Source: Providencia alcalifaciens DSM 30120
GTDB taxonomy: Bacteria; Pseudomonadota; Gammaproteobacteria; Enterobacterales; Enterobacteriaceae
Direction: 5' to 3'
Length of the DNA: 56,411 bases
NCBI RefSeq assembly: GCF_000173415.1
Contig: NZ_ABXW01000016.1
Span: forward strand, 1-56,411
Below, in pieces: positions 40,722-50,090 of this stretch. Within the stretch, counting starts at the first letter, position 1, and each line of letters begins with the position of its first letter. A program made the position numbers and the translations under genes. A model generated the notes under the pieces. That model saw only the letters and a program-made list of their open reading frames with translations, was not told the origin of the DNA and made no database searches.

Positions 40722-41192
40722 CTAAAGTTCTTGTTCAAAGAGAATCTGAATGGCTTCGTACAGTTCGCGAGTCGTAAAATCATTCGTTGGTGTGGAGAAA
40801 ATCGTATCATCACCAGCGATGCTGCCTAAGATACCTTCAGCTTTGCCGAGGGAGTCTAGCAGTCGGGCGATGAGCTGTGCTGCCCCTGGACTGGTACGGA
40901 TCACAACGACAGAGTGGTTGTAATCAACATCTAAAACTAAGTTTTTCAATGGGCTAGTAGCAGTTGGGACACCTGGCTCGGTAGGTAAACAATACACCAT
41001 TTCCATTTTTGCGTTGCGGGTACGTACAGCACCAAACTTCGTTAACATTCTGGAAATTTTAGATTGATTAATGTTTTCGAAGCCTTGCTCTTGAAGCGCA
41101 ATCACAATTTCTGCTTGGGAGCTGAACTTTTCCTCTTTAAGGAGTGCTTTAAAGGCTTTTACCAAGTCTTCTTGTTTCGACATAGTGCGCAT
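40722..41192 (-). CDS. argR: Arginine repressor ArgR
   Basis: ArgR is the hexameric, arginine-dependent repressor of arginine biosynthesis and an accessory factor for Xer recombination at cer-type sites. The N-terminal winged helix (about 1-75) carries [19 protein letters not shown]. The C-terminal domain (about 80-156) binds arginine and oligomerises, with [16 protein letters not shown] and the [10 protein letters not shown] motif. The length of 156 equals E. coli. An ARG-box-like palindrome about 50 bp upstream indicates autorepression. It is divergent from mdh across a 471-bp spacer, as in E. coli. Confidence 0.97.
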   Translation of the reverse strand: MRTMSKQEDLVKAFKALLKEEKFSSQAEIVIALQEQGFENINQSKISRMLTKFGAVRTRNAKMEMVYCLPTEPGVPTATSPLKNLVLDVDYNHSVVVIRTSPGAAQLIARLLDSLGKAEGILGSIAGDDTIFSTPTNDFTTRELYEAIQILFEQEL

Positions 41193-41663
41193 AATTAACC
41201 CATCTTTTTGGTATTAAACTGAGCTGTATTATGTGGAAAAGTGCATTTTTATGCAAGATAATTGAGTTTTGATGGTTTAATGAGCGATTTAAGATACGGT
41301 TTTTCTGGTAGGAAGCGCGTGATTATCTTAAATTGTTGGTTTGAAATTTAGTTTAAAAATAATTTGGTTTAACAATAAGTTGCTGTGAAAAAAATGTTAA
41401 ATTATTAATCGGTGATTAATAAAGCATCAAGTAAAATTACATTTGATGTTAAATGCAATAGCAATAAAAACTATTTGTTAAAAAAGTGCCCGTTATCTCA
41501 TTAACAGATAAGGAATTTGTTTAGAATAGCCCTATTGTGTTGGTGATTTATCTTGCGTTAACACTTCTCTCTAACTGTTAAAGAATTGTTTTTTATAAGT
41601 AATGTGTTTAGTGCGTAGTCAGATGAATTCATATATTTTAAAGTACAATTAAGGAGTTTTAGA
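41193..41663. other. argR-mdh divergent regulatory region
   Basis: These 471 AT-rich bases contain no gene. An ARG-box-like palindrome is at 41240-41257. An imperfect palindrome, TTACATTT-GATGTT-AAATGCAA, lies at 41437-41458, and a small repeat, TTATCT/AGATAA, near 41494-41510. I could not identify promoters or a clean CRP site for mdh. AAGGAG stands just before the mdh ATG. Confidence 0.6.
41240..41257. promoter_or_regulatory. ARG box (ArgR operator)
   Basis: The core TGCATTTTTATGCA is a symmetric variant of the ARG-box consensus TGAATWWWWATTCA, with one change per arm. The same position upstream of E. coli argR carries a very similar sequence as I remember it. It should mediate ArgR autoregulation. 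Confidence 0.6.
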
Positions 41664-42602
41664 ATGAAAGTTGCAGTCCTAGGTGCAGCAGGTGGTATCG
41701 GTCAGGCTCTCGCCCTTCTTCTCAAAAACCAGCTCCCAGCAGGTTCAGAACTCTCCCTCTACGACATCGCGCCAGTCACTCCGGGTGTTGCCGCTGATTT
41801 AAGCCACATCCCTACAGACGTTAAAGTTGTTGGTTTCGCGGGTGAAGATGCTACACCAGCACTGAAAGGTGCAGATGTTGTATTAATTTCTGCGGGTGTT
41901 GCACGTAAGCCAGGAATGGATCGCTCTGACCTGTTTAATGTGAACGCAGGCATTGTACGTAACCTTGTTCAACAAATCGCGGTCACCTGCCCGAAAGCAC
42001 TGGTTGGTATTATTACTAACCCAGTGAATACTACCGTGGCTATCGCGGCTGAAGTCCTGAAAAAAGCGGGCGTATATGATAAAAACCGTCTGTTTGGTGT
42101 AACCACACTGGACATCATCCGTTCAAATACGTTTGTTGCTGAATTAAAAGGCAAGAAAACCCACGAAATCGAAGTGCCAGTTATCGGTGGGCACTCAGGT
42201 GTGACAATTCTGCCATTACTGTCTCAAATTCCAGGTGTTAGCTTCACTGATGAAGAAATTGCTGCACTGACTAAGCGTATTCAGAACGCGGGCACTGAAG
42301 TGGTTGAAGCTAAAGCAGGTGGCGGGTCAGCAACATTATCTATGGGTCAAGCAGCAGCTCGTCTGGGCTTATCTCTGGTCCGTGGTCTTCAAGGCGAAAG
42401 CAACGTGGTTGAATGCGTATACACAGAAGGTGAAGGTGAACACGCTCGCTTCTTCGCACAACCTGTTGTATTAGGTAAAAACGGTATCGAAAAACATTTA
42501 CCAATTGGTAAGTTAAGTGCATTTGAAGAGAAAGCGCTGAAAGAGATGTTAGGCGTACTGAAAGCAGATATCGAATTAGGTGAAAAATTCATTAACAGCT
42601 AA
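41664..42602 (+). CDS. mdh: Malate dehydrogenase (NAD)
   Basis: Mdh interconverts malate and oxaloacetate with NAD in the TCA cycle. The Rossmann motif GAAGGIGQ is at 7-14, the substrate arginines lie in [12 protein letters not shown], and the catalytic histidine is in VIGGHSGVT (near 177). The 312-residue length equals E. coli. The genome also encodes Mqo in this window, so malate can be oxidised by either NAD or quinone. A strong terminator follows. Confidence 0.98.
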   Translation: MKVAVLGAAGGIGQALALLLKNQLPAGSELSLYDIAPVTPGVAADLSHIPTDVKVVGFAGEDATPALKGADVVLISAGVARKPGMDRSDLFNVNAGIVRNLVQQIAVTCPKALVGIITNPVNTTVAIAAEVLKKAGVYDKNRLFGVTTLDIIRSNTFVAELKGKKTHEIEVPVIGGHSGVTILPLLSQIPGVSFTDEEIAALTKRIQNAGTEVVEAKAGGGSATLSMGQAAARLGLSLVRGLQGESNVVECVYTEGEGEHARFFAQPVVLGKNGIEKHLPIGKLSAFEEKALKEMLGVLKADIELGEKFINS

Positions 42603-42628
42603 TGCTAGTTAAGATTTAACGCTTAAAT

Positions 42629-42667
42629 AAGGGCTGAATTGTTTGATGCAATTCAGCCCTTTATTTT
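42629..42667 (+). terminator. Intrinsic terminator after mdh
   Basis: The perfect 13-bp arms AAGGGCTGAATTG and CAATTCAGCCCTT surround TTTGATG and are followed by TATTTT. Confidence 0.88.
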
Positions 42668-42800
42668 CATGTTTTATAAGTTTTCACTTATCAAAATAAG
42701 GGGAAATCCCCCGAAGGTGTAATAGAGTAATACCGTTCATTATTAATGAGAGAAATAATATATTTTATCTTTCAGCGCTGAATAGGAATGAAGACGAATT

Positions 42801-43118
42801 TTAACTGTTTTCCTCTGTTGGCTCCCTGTTTTCTATTTCTTCTATTTCTGTGACTTTTCTTGGTTTATCTCGAATCCTTCTTTCTAAGAGTTCACCCGTC
42901 ATGGGGTCATAATAGCGGCTAGGCCAAATTTCGGATGGGTGAATACCTAAAAAGTTTGCGATGATCCATTCACCTTTTGGCCAAGGTCGCGATAGTGCAT
43001 TTGCGAGAGTTGATGAGCTAAGCCCCGCTTCACGAGAAATAGCGGCAAGAGTTGTTCCACGTTTGCGTAATGCCGCAATGATATCTGCTGGGTGCCAGTT
43101 TGATTTCCGTAACATCAT
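42801..43118 (-). CDS. sfsB: Ner-like DNA-binding regulator SfsB/Nlp
   Basis: This 105-residue protein is a member of the Ner family (phage Mu Ner, E. coli SfsB/Nlp), small repressors with a lambda-type helix-turn-helix. The core NWHPADIIAALRKRGTTLAA, SSTLANALSRPWPKGE and IHPSEIWPSRYYDP matches both Mu Ner and SfsB. A charged tail (about 80-105, rich in Glu) extends beyond E. coli's 92 residues. In E. coli sfsB lies beside ispB. Here it is about 1.4 kb from ispB, with two Mu-repressor-like genes on the opposite strand between them. Operator-like repeats at 43157-43228 lie 40-110 bp upstream of its start. Confidence 0.9.
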   Translation of the reverse strand: MMLRKSNWHPADIIAALRKRGTTLAAISREAGLSSSTLANALSRPWPKGEWIIANFLGIHPSEIWPSRYYDPMTGELLERRIRDKPRKVTEIEEIENREPTEENS

Positions 43119-43156
43119 TTTTTAATCCTTTTTTCACTCAGAATCATGTAGAGTTA

Positions 43157-43187
43157 GTGGTACATCTAACAGAATATTGTGGTACAT
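43157..43187 (+). repeat. Direct repeat GTGGTACAT, 22-bp period
   Basis: GTGGTACAT occurs at 43157-43165 and 43179-43187, exactly 22 bp apart, about two helical turns. A GTACA partial copy follows at 43191-43195. Such phasing is typical of cooperative operator sites. Confidence 0.65.
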
Positions 43188-43228
43188 TCAGTACAATTAT
43201 TCTGTTATTGGAAATAAAATAACAGAAT
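43167..43228. repeat. TAACAGAAT repeats with 11-bp inverted repeat
   Basis: TAACAGAAT occurs at 43167-43175 and 43220-43228, and inverted at 43199-43207. The inner pair extends to a perfect 11-bp inverted repeat (ATTCTGTTATT at 43199-43209, AATAACAGAAT at 43218-43228). Centre-to-centre distances are about 32 and 21 bp, near whole helical turns. Confidence 0.65.
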
Positions 43229-43264
43229 TTCCCAATAATAATTTCTAATTTTTTCTTAAAGTTC

Positions 43265-43296
43265 ATTTTTATGAAACTGTCGTTATTTTTATGAAA
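43265..43296 (+). repeat. Direct repeat ATTTTTATGAAA, 20-bp period
   Basis: ATTTTTATGAAA occurs at 43265-43276 and 43285-43296. The first copy belongs to the palindrome TTCATTTTTATGAA (43262-43275). The two copies are 20 bp apart and may be further operator sites. Confidence 0.45.
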
Positions 43297-43632
43297 ATAG
43301 TAGAAAGATTTAGATAATTATTGTGAGTTTAGCTAACACATTGAAAATAAAAATAACTCATCGTGGTTAGCTCTCTGTTTTTTATAATTTCTTATATTTA
43401 TTCTCTTTATCGCGAAGATTTATATTTCTTAATAATGTATTGAATTATTTAAAAAGAATGAATTTCTTAATCCATACTATAAGTCTATTGATATAAAACA
43501 GAAAATACCGATATCTATATAACTTAGTAACAATTATTTTTAATATTAAAAGTAGGTATTGAAATGATTAAGAAAATAAGGAAAGTTTTTAGTTAATCGA
43601 AGTCGTCATCGTAATGACAAGGAGCGTCGATA

Positions 43633-43989
43633 ATGATTAAAGAATGGTTAACAGCAAAAGAACTCGTTGGTCGTCAGGGGCTTCCATCAAGTACTCAGGG
43701 AATAAATGCGATGGCAAGGAGAGAAAATTGGTTGAGTCGAAAGCGAAGGGGGATTCAAGGTAAAGCACTTGAATACCATATTAGTTCGATTCCCATTGAT
43801 CTCGAAGAACCAACCGTGATGTATGAAGCTCCAAGGATTTATCACGTTAAACGTGATGAGCATGCACATATTTGGCAGGAAGCGTATAACCAGCTTTCCC
43901 ATGATGAGCGAGTGGCAGTTTTATCCTTCATTATGCGTAAAGGTGCTTTAGCGTTAATTGATCTTATTAATCAAAATAATCACATGTAA
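43633..43989 (+). CDS. Mu repressor-like DNA-binding protein, copy 1
   Basis: The 118-residue protein has the Mu-type winged helix (HTH_Tnp_Mu_1) that forms the DNA-binding domain of phage Mu repressor c and the enhancer-binding domain of MuA. The pattern W-TAKEL-G-GLPSSTQGINAMARRE-W and the basic wing RKRRGIQGKALEYHISSIP align with Mu c. The rest (about 60-118) is a short helical region; the Mu c leucine-rich and degradation-tag regions are missing. There is no transposase nearby. It is a paralogue of the next gene, starts after a good AAGGAG site, and is divergent from the Ner-like gene. Target genes are unknown. Confidence 0.85.
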   Translation: MIKEWLTAKELVGRQGLPSSTQGINAMARRENWLSRKRRGIQGKALEYHISSIPIDLEEPTVMYEAPRIYHVKRDEHAHIWQEAYNQLSHDERVAVLSFIMRKGALALIDLINQNNHM

Positions 43990-44089
43990 ATTACATACTG
44001 TATTGAATCGAATAAATTTTTAGAAAAATAACTTTGGTATAGCGACAAAAGCAGGTTGCAAAATATAAGCTAAGCGTAAAAGTGATATT

Positions 44090-44443
44090 ATGAAAAAATT
44101 GTGGTTCACTGCGAAAGAATTAGCAGGGTTAGAAGGTCTTCCATCTTCACCTCAAGGCATTAACTTGATGGCAAGAAGGGAAGGTTGGAAAAATCGTCGA
44201 AAAAGAGGTGTTCAAGGGAAGGCCGTTGAATACTATGTAGAAAGTTTACCAAATGAGATCCAAAGGCAACTCTCACTTCACGAGCCATCGACACCTTATC
44301 AAGTGCAGCGGATTGATGCGCTACAAATTTGGTCTGAAGCTTATTATCAATTGACTGAAGCTGAGCGGAAAACGTTCGTAAAATATATTCTTCGTCACGG
44401 GCTATCGTCATTATTGGCTAAAATTGAGCCTGAAGAAGAGTAG
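44090..44443 (+). CDS. Mu repressor-like DNA-binding protein, copy 2
   Basis: This 117-residue tandem paralogue keeps the same Mu-type winged helix: LWFTAKELAGLEGLPSSPQG, INLMARREGWKNRRKRGVQG and KAVEYYVESLP, which is very close to Mu repressor (GVHYRANVQGWTKRKKEGVK). The C-terminal half (IWSEAYYQLTEAERKTFVKY and LRHGLSSLL) is helical and resembles copy 1, so the pair arose by duplication. It lies 100 bp after copy 1, enough room for its own promoter. It ends at a strong bidirectional terminator shared with ispB. I infer a transcriptional regulator role; no function is known to me. Confidence 0.85.
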   Translation: MKKLWFTAKELAGLEGLPSSPQGINLMARREGWKNRRKRGVQGKAVEYYVESLPNEIQRQLSLHEPSTPYQVQRIDALQIWSEAYYQLTEAERKTFVKYILRHGLSSLLAKIEPEEE

Positions 44444-44445
44444 GA

Positions 44446-44481
44446 AATTAAAAGGGTGAAATCACTTTCACCCTTTTAATT
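44446..44481. terminator. Bidirectional terminator with ispB
   Basis: A perfect 16-bp stem (arms AATTAAAAGGGTGAAA and TTTCACCCTTTTAATT, loop TCAC) lies between the convergent Mu-like gene and ispB and works in either direction. Confidence 0.9.
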
Positions 44482-44505
44482 GTTTGTGTCGTGCTCTATC
44501 TCTGG

Positions 44506-45477
44506 TTATGAATGACGCTGAATTGCCACATGTGCTAAGCCAATCAAGGCTTCTTTATAAACAGAGTCTTCAAGCGCATTTAAAGCATCAATGGCTTTTT
44601 GTGCCTCTTCTTGCGCACGTTGGTATGTGTATTCTAAGGAGCCACAGCGTTTCATTGTGCTAAGAACGGTTTCTAACAGATGACGCCCATTACCTTGCTC
44701 AATAGCTTGCCTGATCAGAGCTGACTCTTCTTCATTACCATGTTGCATTGCGTGTAATAGTGGGAGCGTTGGTTTTCCTTCATCAAGATCATCACCTGTA
44801 TTTTTACCCAATTGAGTATTATCAGCATCATAATCCAGAAGATCGTCAACTAATTGGAATGCCGTACCAATATAGCGACCATAGTCTTGCAATGCTTTCT
44901 CTTGCTCAGGTGTTGCATTAGCTAAAATAGCGGAGGCATGGGATGCCGCTTCAAATAGGCGCGCAGTTTTACTGTAGATCACCTGCATATAGCTCTCTTC
45001 AGTAATATCAGGATCGTTACAGTTCATCAGCTGTAAAACTTCACCTTCTGCGATCACGTTGGTGGCTTCAGACATGAGTTTTAGAACACGCATCGAATCC
45101 AGATCCGTCATCATCTGGAAGGATCGTGTATAAATAAAGTCGCCCACTAATACGCTTGCAGCATTACCAAATACCGCATTAGCTGTCTGTTTCCCGCGAC
45201 GCATATCCGATTCATCGACCACATCATCATGCAATAAAGTGGCTGTATGGATAAATTCGATTAATGCAGCGACTTGGATATGTTTGTGTTCAGAATAGCC
45301 AAGGGATCGTCCCGCAAGGATCGCGATCATCGGACGGATCCTTTTTCCGCCCCCACTCACGATGTAATAACCTAATTGATTGATTAATGCTACGTCTGAG
45401 TTTAATTGGCTGAGGATCGCTTCATTTACTGCTGACATATCCTCGGCTGTCAGTTCAACGATAGATTCTAAATTCAT
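44506..45477 (-). CDS. ispB: Octaprenyl diphosphate synthase IspB
   Basis: IspB extends farnesyl diphosphate with isopentenyl diphosphate to the C40 side chain of ubiquinone and menaquinone. The first aspartate-rich motif HDDVVDES is at about 83-90 and the second is QLVDDLLDYDAD. GGGKRIRPM near 42-50 binds diphosphate. The 323-residue length is the same as E. coli. It is divergent from rplU, as in E. coli, over a 334-bp spacer that holds the rplU promoter. Confidence 0.97.
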   Translation of the reverse strand: MNLESIVELTAEDMSAVNEAILSQLNSDVALINQLGYYIVSGGGKRIRPMIAILAGRSLGYSEHKHIQVAALIEFIHTATLLHDDVVDESDMRRGKQTANAVFGNAASVLVGDFIYTRSFQMMTDLDSMRVLKLMSEATNVIAEGEVLQLMNCNDPDITEESYMQVIYSKTARLFEAASHASAILANATPEQEKALQDYGRYIGTAFQLVDDLLDYDADNTQLGKNTGDDLDEGKPTLPLLHAMQHGNEEESALIRQAIEQGNGRHLLETVLSTMKRCGSLEYTYQRAQEEAQKAIDALNALEDSVYKEALIGLAHVAIQRHS

Positions 45478-45811
45478 TGTAATATATTCATATTATTAGT
45501 TTTTGGGGAATTCCCTAAGTCAAAAATGGGAAAACCGATATCACAGTAATGACGTAAGCATAACACTATTAATAATAAGATTATCGGGTGAAATGCAAAA
45601 AATGTTTAAATAAGTAACAATTCAAGATATTCCTGATAAATCAGCTGGAAAAAGATATGACTGATAAAAAAGTCGTATTTTTTGTAATCTAACTGCATTA
45701 TAGGCTTGTGTTCTGCTGCTTTTTTGCGTAGAATTCGCGCCCTATTGTGAATATTTTATAGCGTGCTCTGGAATTGAAATATTTAGCGAGTACGCGGAAA
45801 GCGGAGTTAAT
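45478..45811. other. ispB-rplU divergent spacer
   Basis: No gene is visible in these 334 AT-rich bases. The rplU promoter lies at 45706-45734. I did not find a convincing ispB promoter. Confidence 0.6.
45706..45734 (+). promoter_or_regulatory. Sigma-70 promoter of rplU-rpmA
   Basis: TTGTGT and TAGAAT are separated by 17 bp and followed by the GC-rich discriminator TCGCGCCC, a typical stringently controlled ribosomal promoter. The start codon of rplU is 78 bp downstream. Confidence 0.65.
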
Positions 45812-46120
45812 ATGTACGCGGTTTTCCAAAGTGGTGGTAAACAACACCGAGTTAGCGAAGGTCAAACTGTCCGCCTAGAAAAGCTGGACATCGCAACAGG
45901 TGAAACTGTTGAATTTGATCACGTTCTGATGGTTGCTAATGGCGATGAGATCCAAATCGGTGCTCCTATCGTTGAAGGCGTTAAAGTGAAAGCGGAAGTA
46001 GTTGCACACGGTCGTGGCGATAAAGTTAAAATCGTTAAGTTCCGTCGTCGTAAACACAGCCGTAAACAGCAAGGTCACCGTCAGTGGTTCACTGATGTTA
46101 AGATCACTGTCATCGCTTAA
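45812..46120 (+). CDS. rplU: 50S ribosomal protein L21
   Basis: L21 binds 23S rRNA on the large subunit. The 102-residue sequence begins [20 protein letters not shown] and has the basic signature [20 protein letters not shown] near the end, both standard for bacterial L21. GGAG precedes the ATG. It is followed after 19 bp by rpmA, forming the conserved L21-L27 pair. Confidence 0.98.
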   Translation: MYAVFQSGGKQHRVSEGQTVRLEKLDIATGETVEFDHVLMVANGDEIQIGAPIVEGVKVKAEVVAHGRGDKVKIVKFRRRKHSRKQQGHRQWFTDVKITVIA

Positions 46121-46127
46121 GATTTAG

Positions 46128-46397
<270 letters not shown>

Positions 46398-46423
46398 GTT
46401 TTCTGACTTTTAATTTTTGAATT

Positions 46424-46455
46424 AAAGCCCTGCAAAAACCTTTTGCGGGGCTTTT
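46424..46455 (+). terminator. Intrinsic terminator after rpmA
   Basis: AAAGCCCTGCAAAA pairs with TTTTGCGGGGCTTT (one mismatch) and is followed by T residues. It separates rplU-rpmA from obgE. Confidence 0.88.
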
Positions 46456-46505
46456 TATATTCAGAATACGCCATCTCTGGGTAATACCGCCATTCGGCAC
46501 TATAA

Positions 46506-47705
<1,200 letters not shown>

Positions 47706-47722
47706 GCATTCTTAAGTCACAT

Positions 47723-47757
47723 AAAAAGGCACAACCTTCGCAAGTTGTGCCTTTTTT
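47723..47757. terminator. Terminator between obgE and dacB
   Basis: AAAAAGGCACAAC and GTTGTGCCTTTTT form a perfect stem around CTTCGCAA. It serves obgE and, from the other side, dacB. A second small palindrome, AGATCCTAAAAGGATCT, lies next to it near 47764-47780. Confidence 0.9.
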
Positions 47758-47790
47758 ATTATCTAGATCCTAAAAGGATCTTTGATAGGA

Positions 47791-49239
47791 TCAGTTCTTC
47801 TGATAGAGATCGCGATAAAGGCGGCTTTCAAAACGAACCAATGGTACCCGGCGGCTGTTGTATTGACTTTGTGGAACTGCATAAGCAGAAATAAACTGAA
47901 CAAATGCCACTTTTTCGCCACTCGCAGTTGTGATAAAGCCCGCGAGGTTATAAACGCCTTGTAGTGCGCCTGTTTTCGCTGATACTTTGCCATTGACTCC
48001 AGCTTCATCCAAGCCACCACGATAACGTAATGTCCCGTCATGCCCAGCAAGTGGCAGCATTGAAATGTAATCGAGCTGCTGATCATTTTTCGCGATAAAT
48101 TGCAAAACTTGCATCATTGTCGCAGGGGTGATCAAGTTATGGCGAGATAAACCAGAACCATCGACCATTACTGTGTTGCCCAAATCAATACCTGCTTTTT
48201 GTTTGAGAACTTGTCTAACCGCATCAGAGCCTGAGCGCCAAGTACCCGGTACACCATAATAATCCCGACCAATGGTTCTAAAAACAGTATCAGCAATCAT
48301 GTTATCTGATTTTTTCAGCATGATTTTTAATAGATCATGCAGTGGTTTGGATTCTGTTTTGACGAGTACTTGAGACTGAGGTGTTGGTTGAGTTCGTTTT
48401 TTAACCGCTCCGGATAGCTCAATACCTGCAACCTGTAGTTCATTTTTGACGATAGCACCTGAGTAACTGGCACCATTTTGTACAGCAAATGCGAGTGGCA
48501 AGGGGTCGCTACGTTGGGTTAAGCAGCCTGTTAAGGTATAGCGATTTAATTCGCCAGGAACAACGTCTAACTCGCAGTAACGAGCTTCTGGTGAGCCTTT
48601 AGCGAGGGTTTTGACTTCACTAAACATATTAACGGGGTAGAAACTCGCTGTTTTGATATATGCCATCTCCCCAGCTTTATCTGATGGGTAAAGGGAAACA
48701 GAAAAACAGTTTCGATCAATAATTGCGGCAGCCGGCGGAGCACTAAAACACTGTGTCATGTCGTTCCATACCCAGCCAGGTGCTTTATCATGGCTAGCAA
48801 AAGCTGAAATATCGACAATAAGATCACCATCGACTTTATGTATGCCGATTTGTTTCAAGGCATTGACCATATTTCGAATTTGCTGGCGCGTTAAGGTTGG
48901 GTCTCCACTAAAACGGATTACCAAGTCCCCAGATAATGTATTGTTATTCAACTTTCCATTGGTTTCAAAGTTAGTCACAAAACGGTAGTCAGGACCAAGT
49001 TGTAATAATGCAGCAAGGGCAGTAACAACTTTTTGTGTACTGGCGGGCAGAGCCATCTGTTGAGCGTTATAATCGATAAGAGGGGTATTACTTCCTACTT
49101 TTTGCGCAACCAGAGCAAGGTTAGTGCCGTCAGGGAGATACTGCTTGTAATCATCGATAGGGATAGCAGAAGCTTGCGACGTGATGAAGGCAAGCCCTAA
49201 AGTGAAGATTAATTTTCTGGTTGATGTTAGTAGCGACAT
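47791..49239 (-). CDS. dacB: D-alanyl-D-alanine carboxypeptidase/endopeptidase PBP4 (DacB)
   Basis: DacB is the low-molecular-mass penicillin-binding protein 4, a periplasmic DD-carboxypeptidase and endopeptidase that trims and cleaves peptidoglycan cross-links. A signal peptide ends near SQASA. The three catalytic motifs are present: SxxK in PASTQKVV (S67), SDN in KKSDNMIADTVF and KTG in SAKTGALQG. The region of about 80-290 is the extra domain insertion typical of PBP4. I start at ATG 49239 (482 residues); an in-frame GTG at 49248 would add three residues, and neither has a strong ribosome site. Confidence 0.94.
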   Translation of the reverse strand: MSLLTSTRKLIFTLGLAFITSQASAIPIDDYKQYLPDGTNLALVAQKVGSNTPLIDYNAQQMALPASTQKVVTALAALLQLGPDYRFVTNFETNGKLNNNTLSGDLVIRFSGDPTLTRQQIRNMVNALKQIGIHKVDGDLIVDISAFASHDKAPGWVWNDMTQCFSAPPAAAIIDRNCFSVSLYPSDKAGEMAYIKTASFYPVNMFSEVKTLAKGSPEARYCELDVVPGELNRYTLTGCLTQRSDPLPLAFAVQNGASYSGAIVKNELQVAGIELSGAVKKRTQPTPQSQVLVKTESKPLHDLLKIMLKKSDNMIADTVFRTIGRDYYGVPGTWRSGSDAVRQVLKQKAGIDLGNTVMVDGSGLSRHNLITPATMMQVLQFIAKNDQQLDYISMLPLAGHDGTLRYRGGLDEAGVNGKVSAKTGALQGVYNLAGFITTASGEKVAFVQFISAYAVPQSQYNSRRVPLVRFESRLYRDLYQKN

Positions 49240-49398
49240 ATATTTCACGCATTAGGGTAGACATAGTGCACATACTAAAGTGTAATGCCCAATAAAGTAA
49301 ACGATGATCCGCTATTAACTCTCAGTTAAAATAGCGAACAGTATGATAAGATAAGTCATTAAGTTGGTCTGATTGAGTTATTGACACCCTAAGTTGTT

Positions 49399-49425
49399 GA
49401 ACACCCCCTACATACCCTGGTGTTC
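49399..49425 (+). promoter_or_regulatory. Hairpin in the greA upstream region
   Basis: GAACACC (49399-49405) pairs perfectly with GGTGTTC (49419-49425), and an eight-T run lies about 43 bases further on. The E. coli greA leader gives rise to the small RNA GraL, so this may be the equivalent leader. That identity is not shown by the sequence. Confidence 0.35.
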
Positions 49426-49495
49426 GGTGTACTGTTGTTACAAAATCAGGAAGATACTTTTTTTTAGATAGGATTGAATTAGAGGTATTTATCAA

Positions 49496-49972
49496 ATGAA
49501 ACAGATTCCAATGACGGTATTTGGTGCTAACAAGCTAAGAGAAGAGCTCGAGTATCTGAAATCTGTCCGTCGCCCTGAAATTATTGCTTCGATTGCTGAA
49601 GCTCGCGAACATGGCGATTTAAAAGAAAACGCGGAATATCATGCTGCGCGTGAGCAACAAGGCTTTTGTGAAGGCCGTATTCAAGAGATTGAATCTAAAC
49701 TTTCTCATTCTCAAGTGATTGACGTGACAAAAATGGCAAATAATGGTCGAGTCATTTTTGGTGCGACGGTTTCTGTATTGAATGTGGATACTGACGAAGA
49801 GTTAACCTATCGAATCGTAGGTGATGATGAAGCTGACATTAAAGTGAACTTAATCTCAGTGAACTCACCGATTGCACGTGGGTTAGTGGGTAAAGAAGTT
49901 GATGATGTCGTGACAATTAAGACACCGGGCGGAGATGTTGAATTCGAAATTCTTAAAGTTGAGTATATCTGA
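49496..49972 (+). CDS. greA: Transcription elongation factor GreA
   Basis: GreA enters the RNA polymerase secondary channel and stimulates cleavage of backtracked transcripts. The N-terminal coiled coil (about 1-75) carries the catalytic acidic tip [20 protein letters not shown]. The C-terminal FKBP-like domain (about 80-158) binds polymerase and ends with [13 protein letters not shown]. The length of 158 equals E. coli. dacB is divergent and yhbY convergent, as in E. coli. A strong terminator follows. Confidence 0.98.
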   Translation: MKQIPMTVFGANKLREELEYLKSVRRPEIIASIAEAREHGDLKENAEYHAAREQQGFCEGRIQEIESKLSHSQVIDVTKMANNGRVIFGATVSVLNVDTDEELTYRIVGDDEADIKVNLISVNSPIARGLVGKEVDDVVTIKTPGGDVEFEILKVEYI

Positions 49973-50015
49973 TTCCTATTTCCCTGAATTGGTTATATTA
50001 TTTTACTGATTTAGA

Positions 50016-50041
50016 GAAAAAGGCCGCTGGCGGCCTTTTTC
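50016..50041. terminator. Terminator between greA and yhbY
   Basis: AAAAAGGCCGC-TG-GCGGCCTTTTT is a perfect stem with A and T runs on both sides, which can stop transcription from greA and from convergent yhbY. Confidence 0.9.
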
Positions 50042-50090
50042 GTCATATAAAACATGCGTTCAATGGCATTTTTATATAAATGAGTAGTTA

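Larger units (their letters stand above)
43119..43632. other. AT-rich control region between Ner-like and Mu c-like genes
   Basis: These 514 bases hold no gene and form the divergent promoter region of sfsB and the first Mu-repressor-like gene. The stretch is very AT-rich and full of short repeats: GTGGTACAT twice, TAACAGAAT three times, ATTTTTATGAAA twice, and an AGCTAACAC/GTGGTTAGCT inverted pair (43330-43338 and 43363-43372). A usable ribosome site, AAGGAG, lies about 9 bases before the ATG at 43633. Confidence 0.7.

Noticed and set aside
43445-43500. IHF site in the Mu-like spacer (around TATTGATATAAAAC)
   Set aside because: The TTGATA half is present, but the other half is off by one base in spacing or has two mismatches.
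42801-44443. Mu-like prophage remnant
   Set aside because: Only regulators are present. There is no MuA or MuB, no structural gene, no attachment-site duplication or terminal repeats, and sfsB is a normal host gene near ispB, so I treat it as domesticated regulation rather than a prophage.
49381-49410. Perfect TTGACA as -35 of a greA promoter
   Set aside because: The sequence 16-18 bp downstream is C-rich (ACCCCC), with no resemblance to a -10 element.
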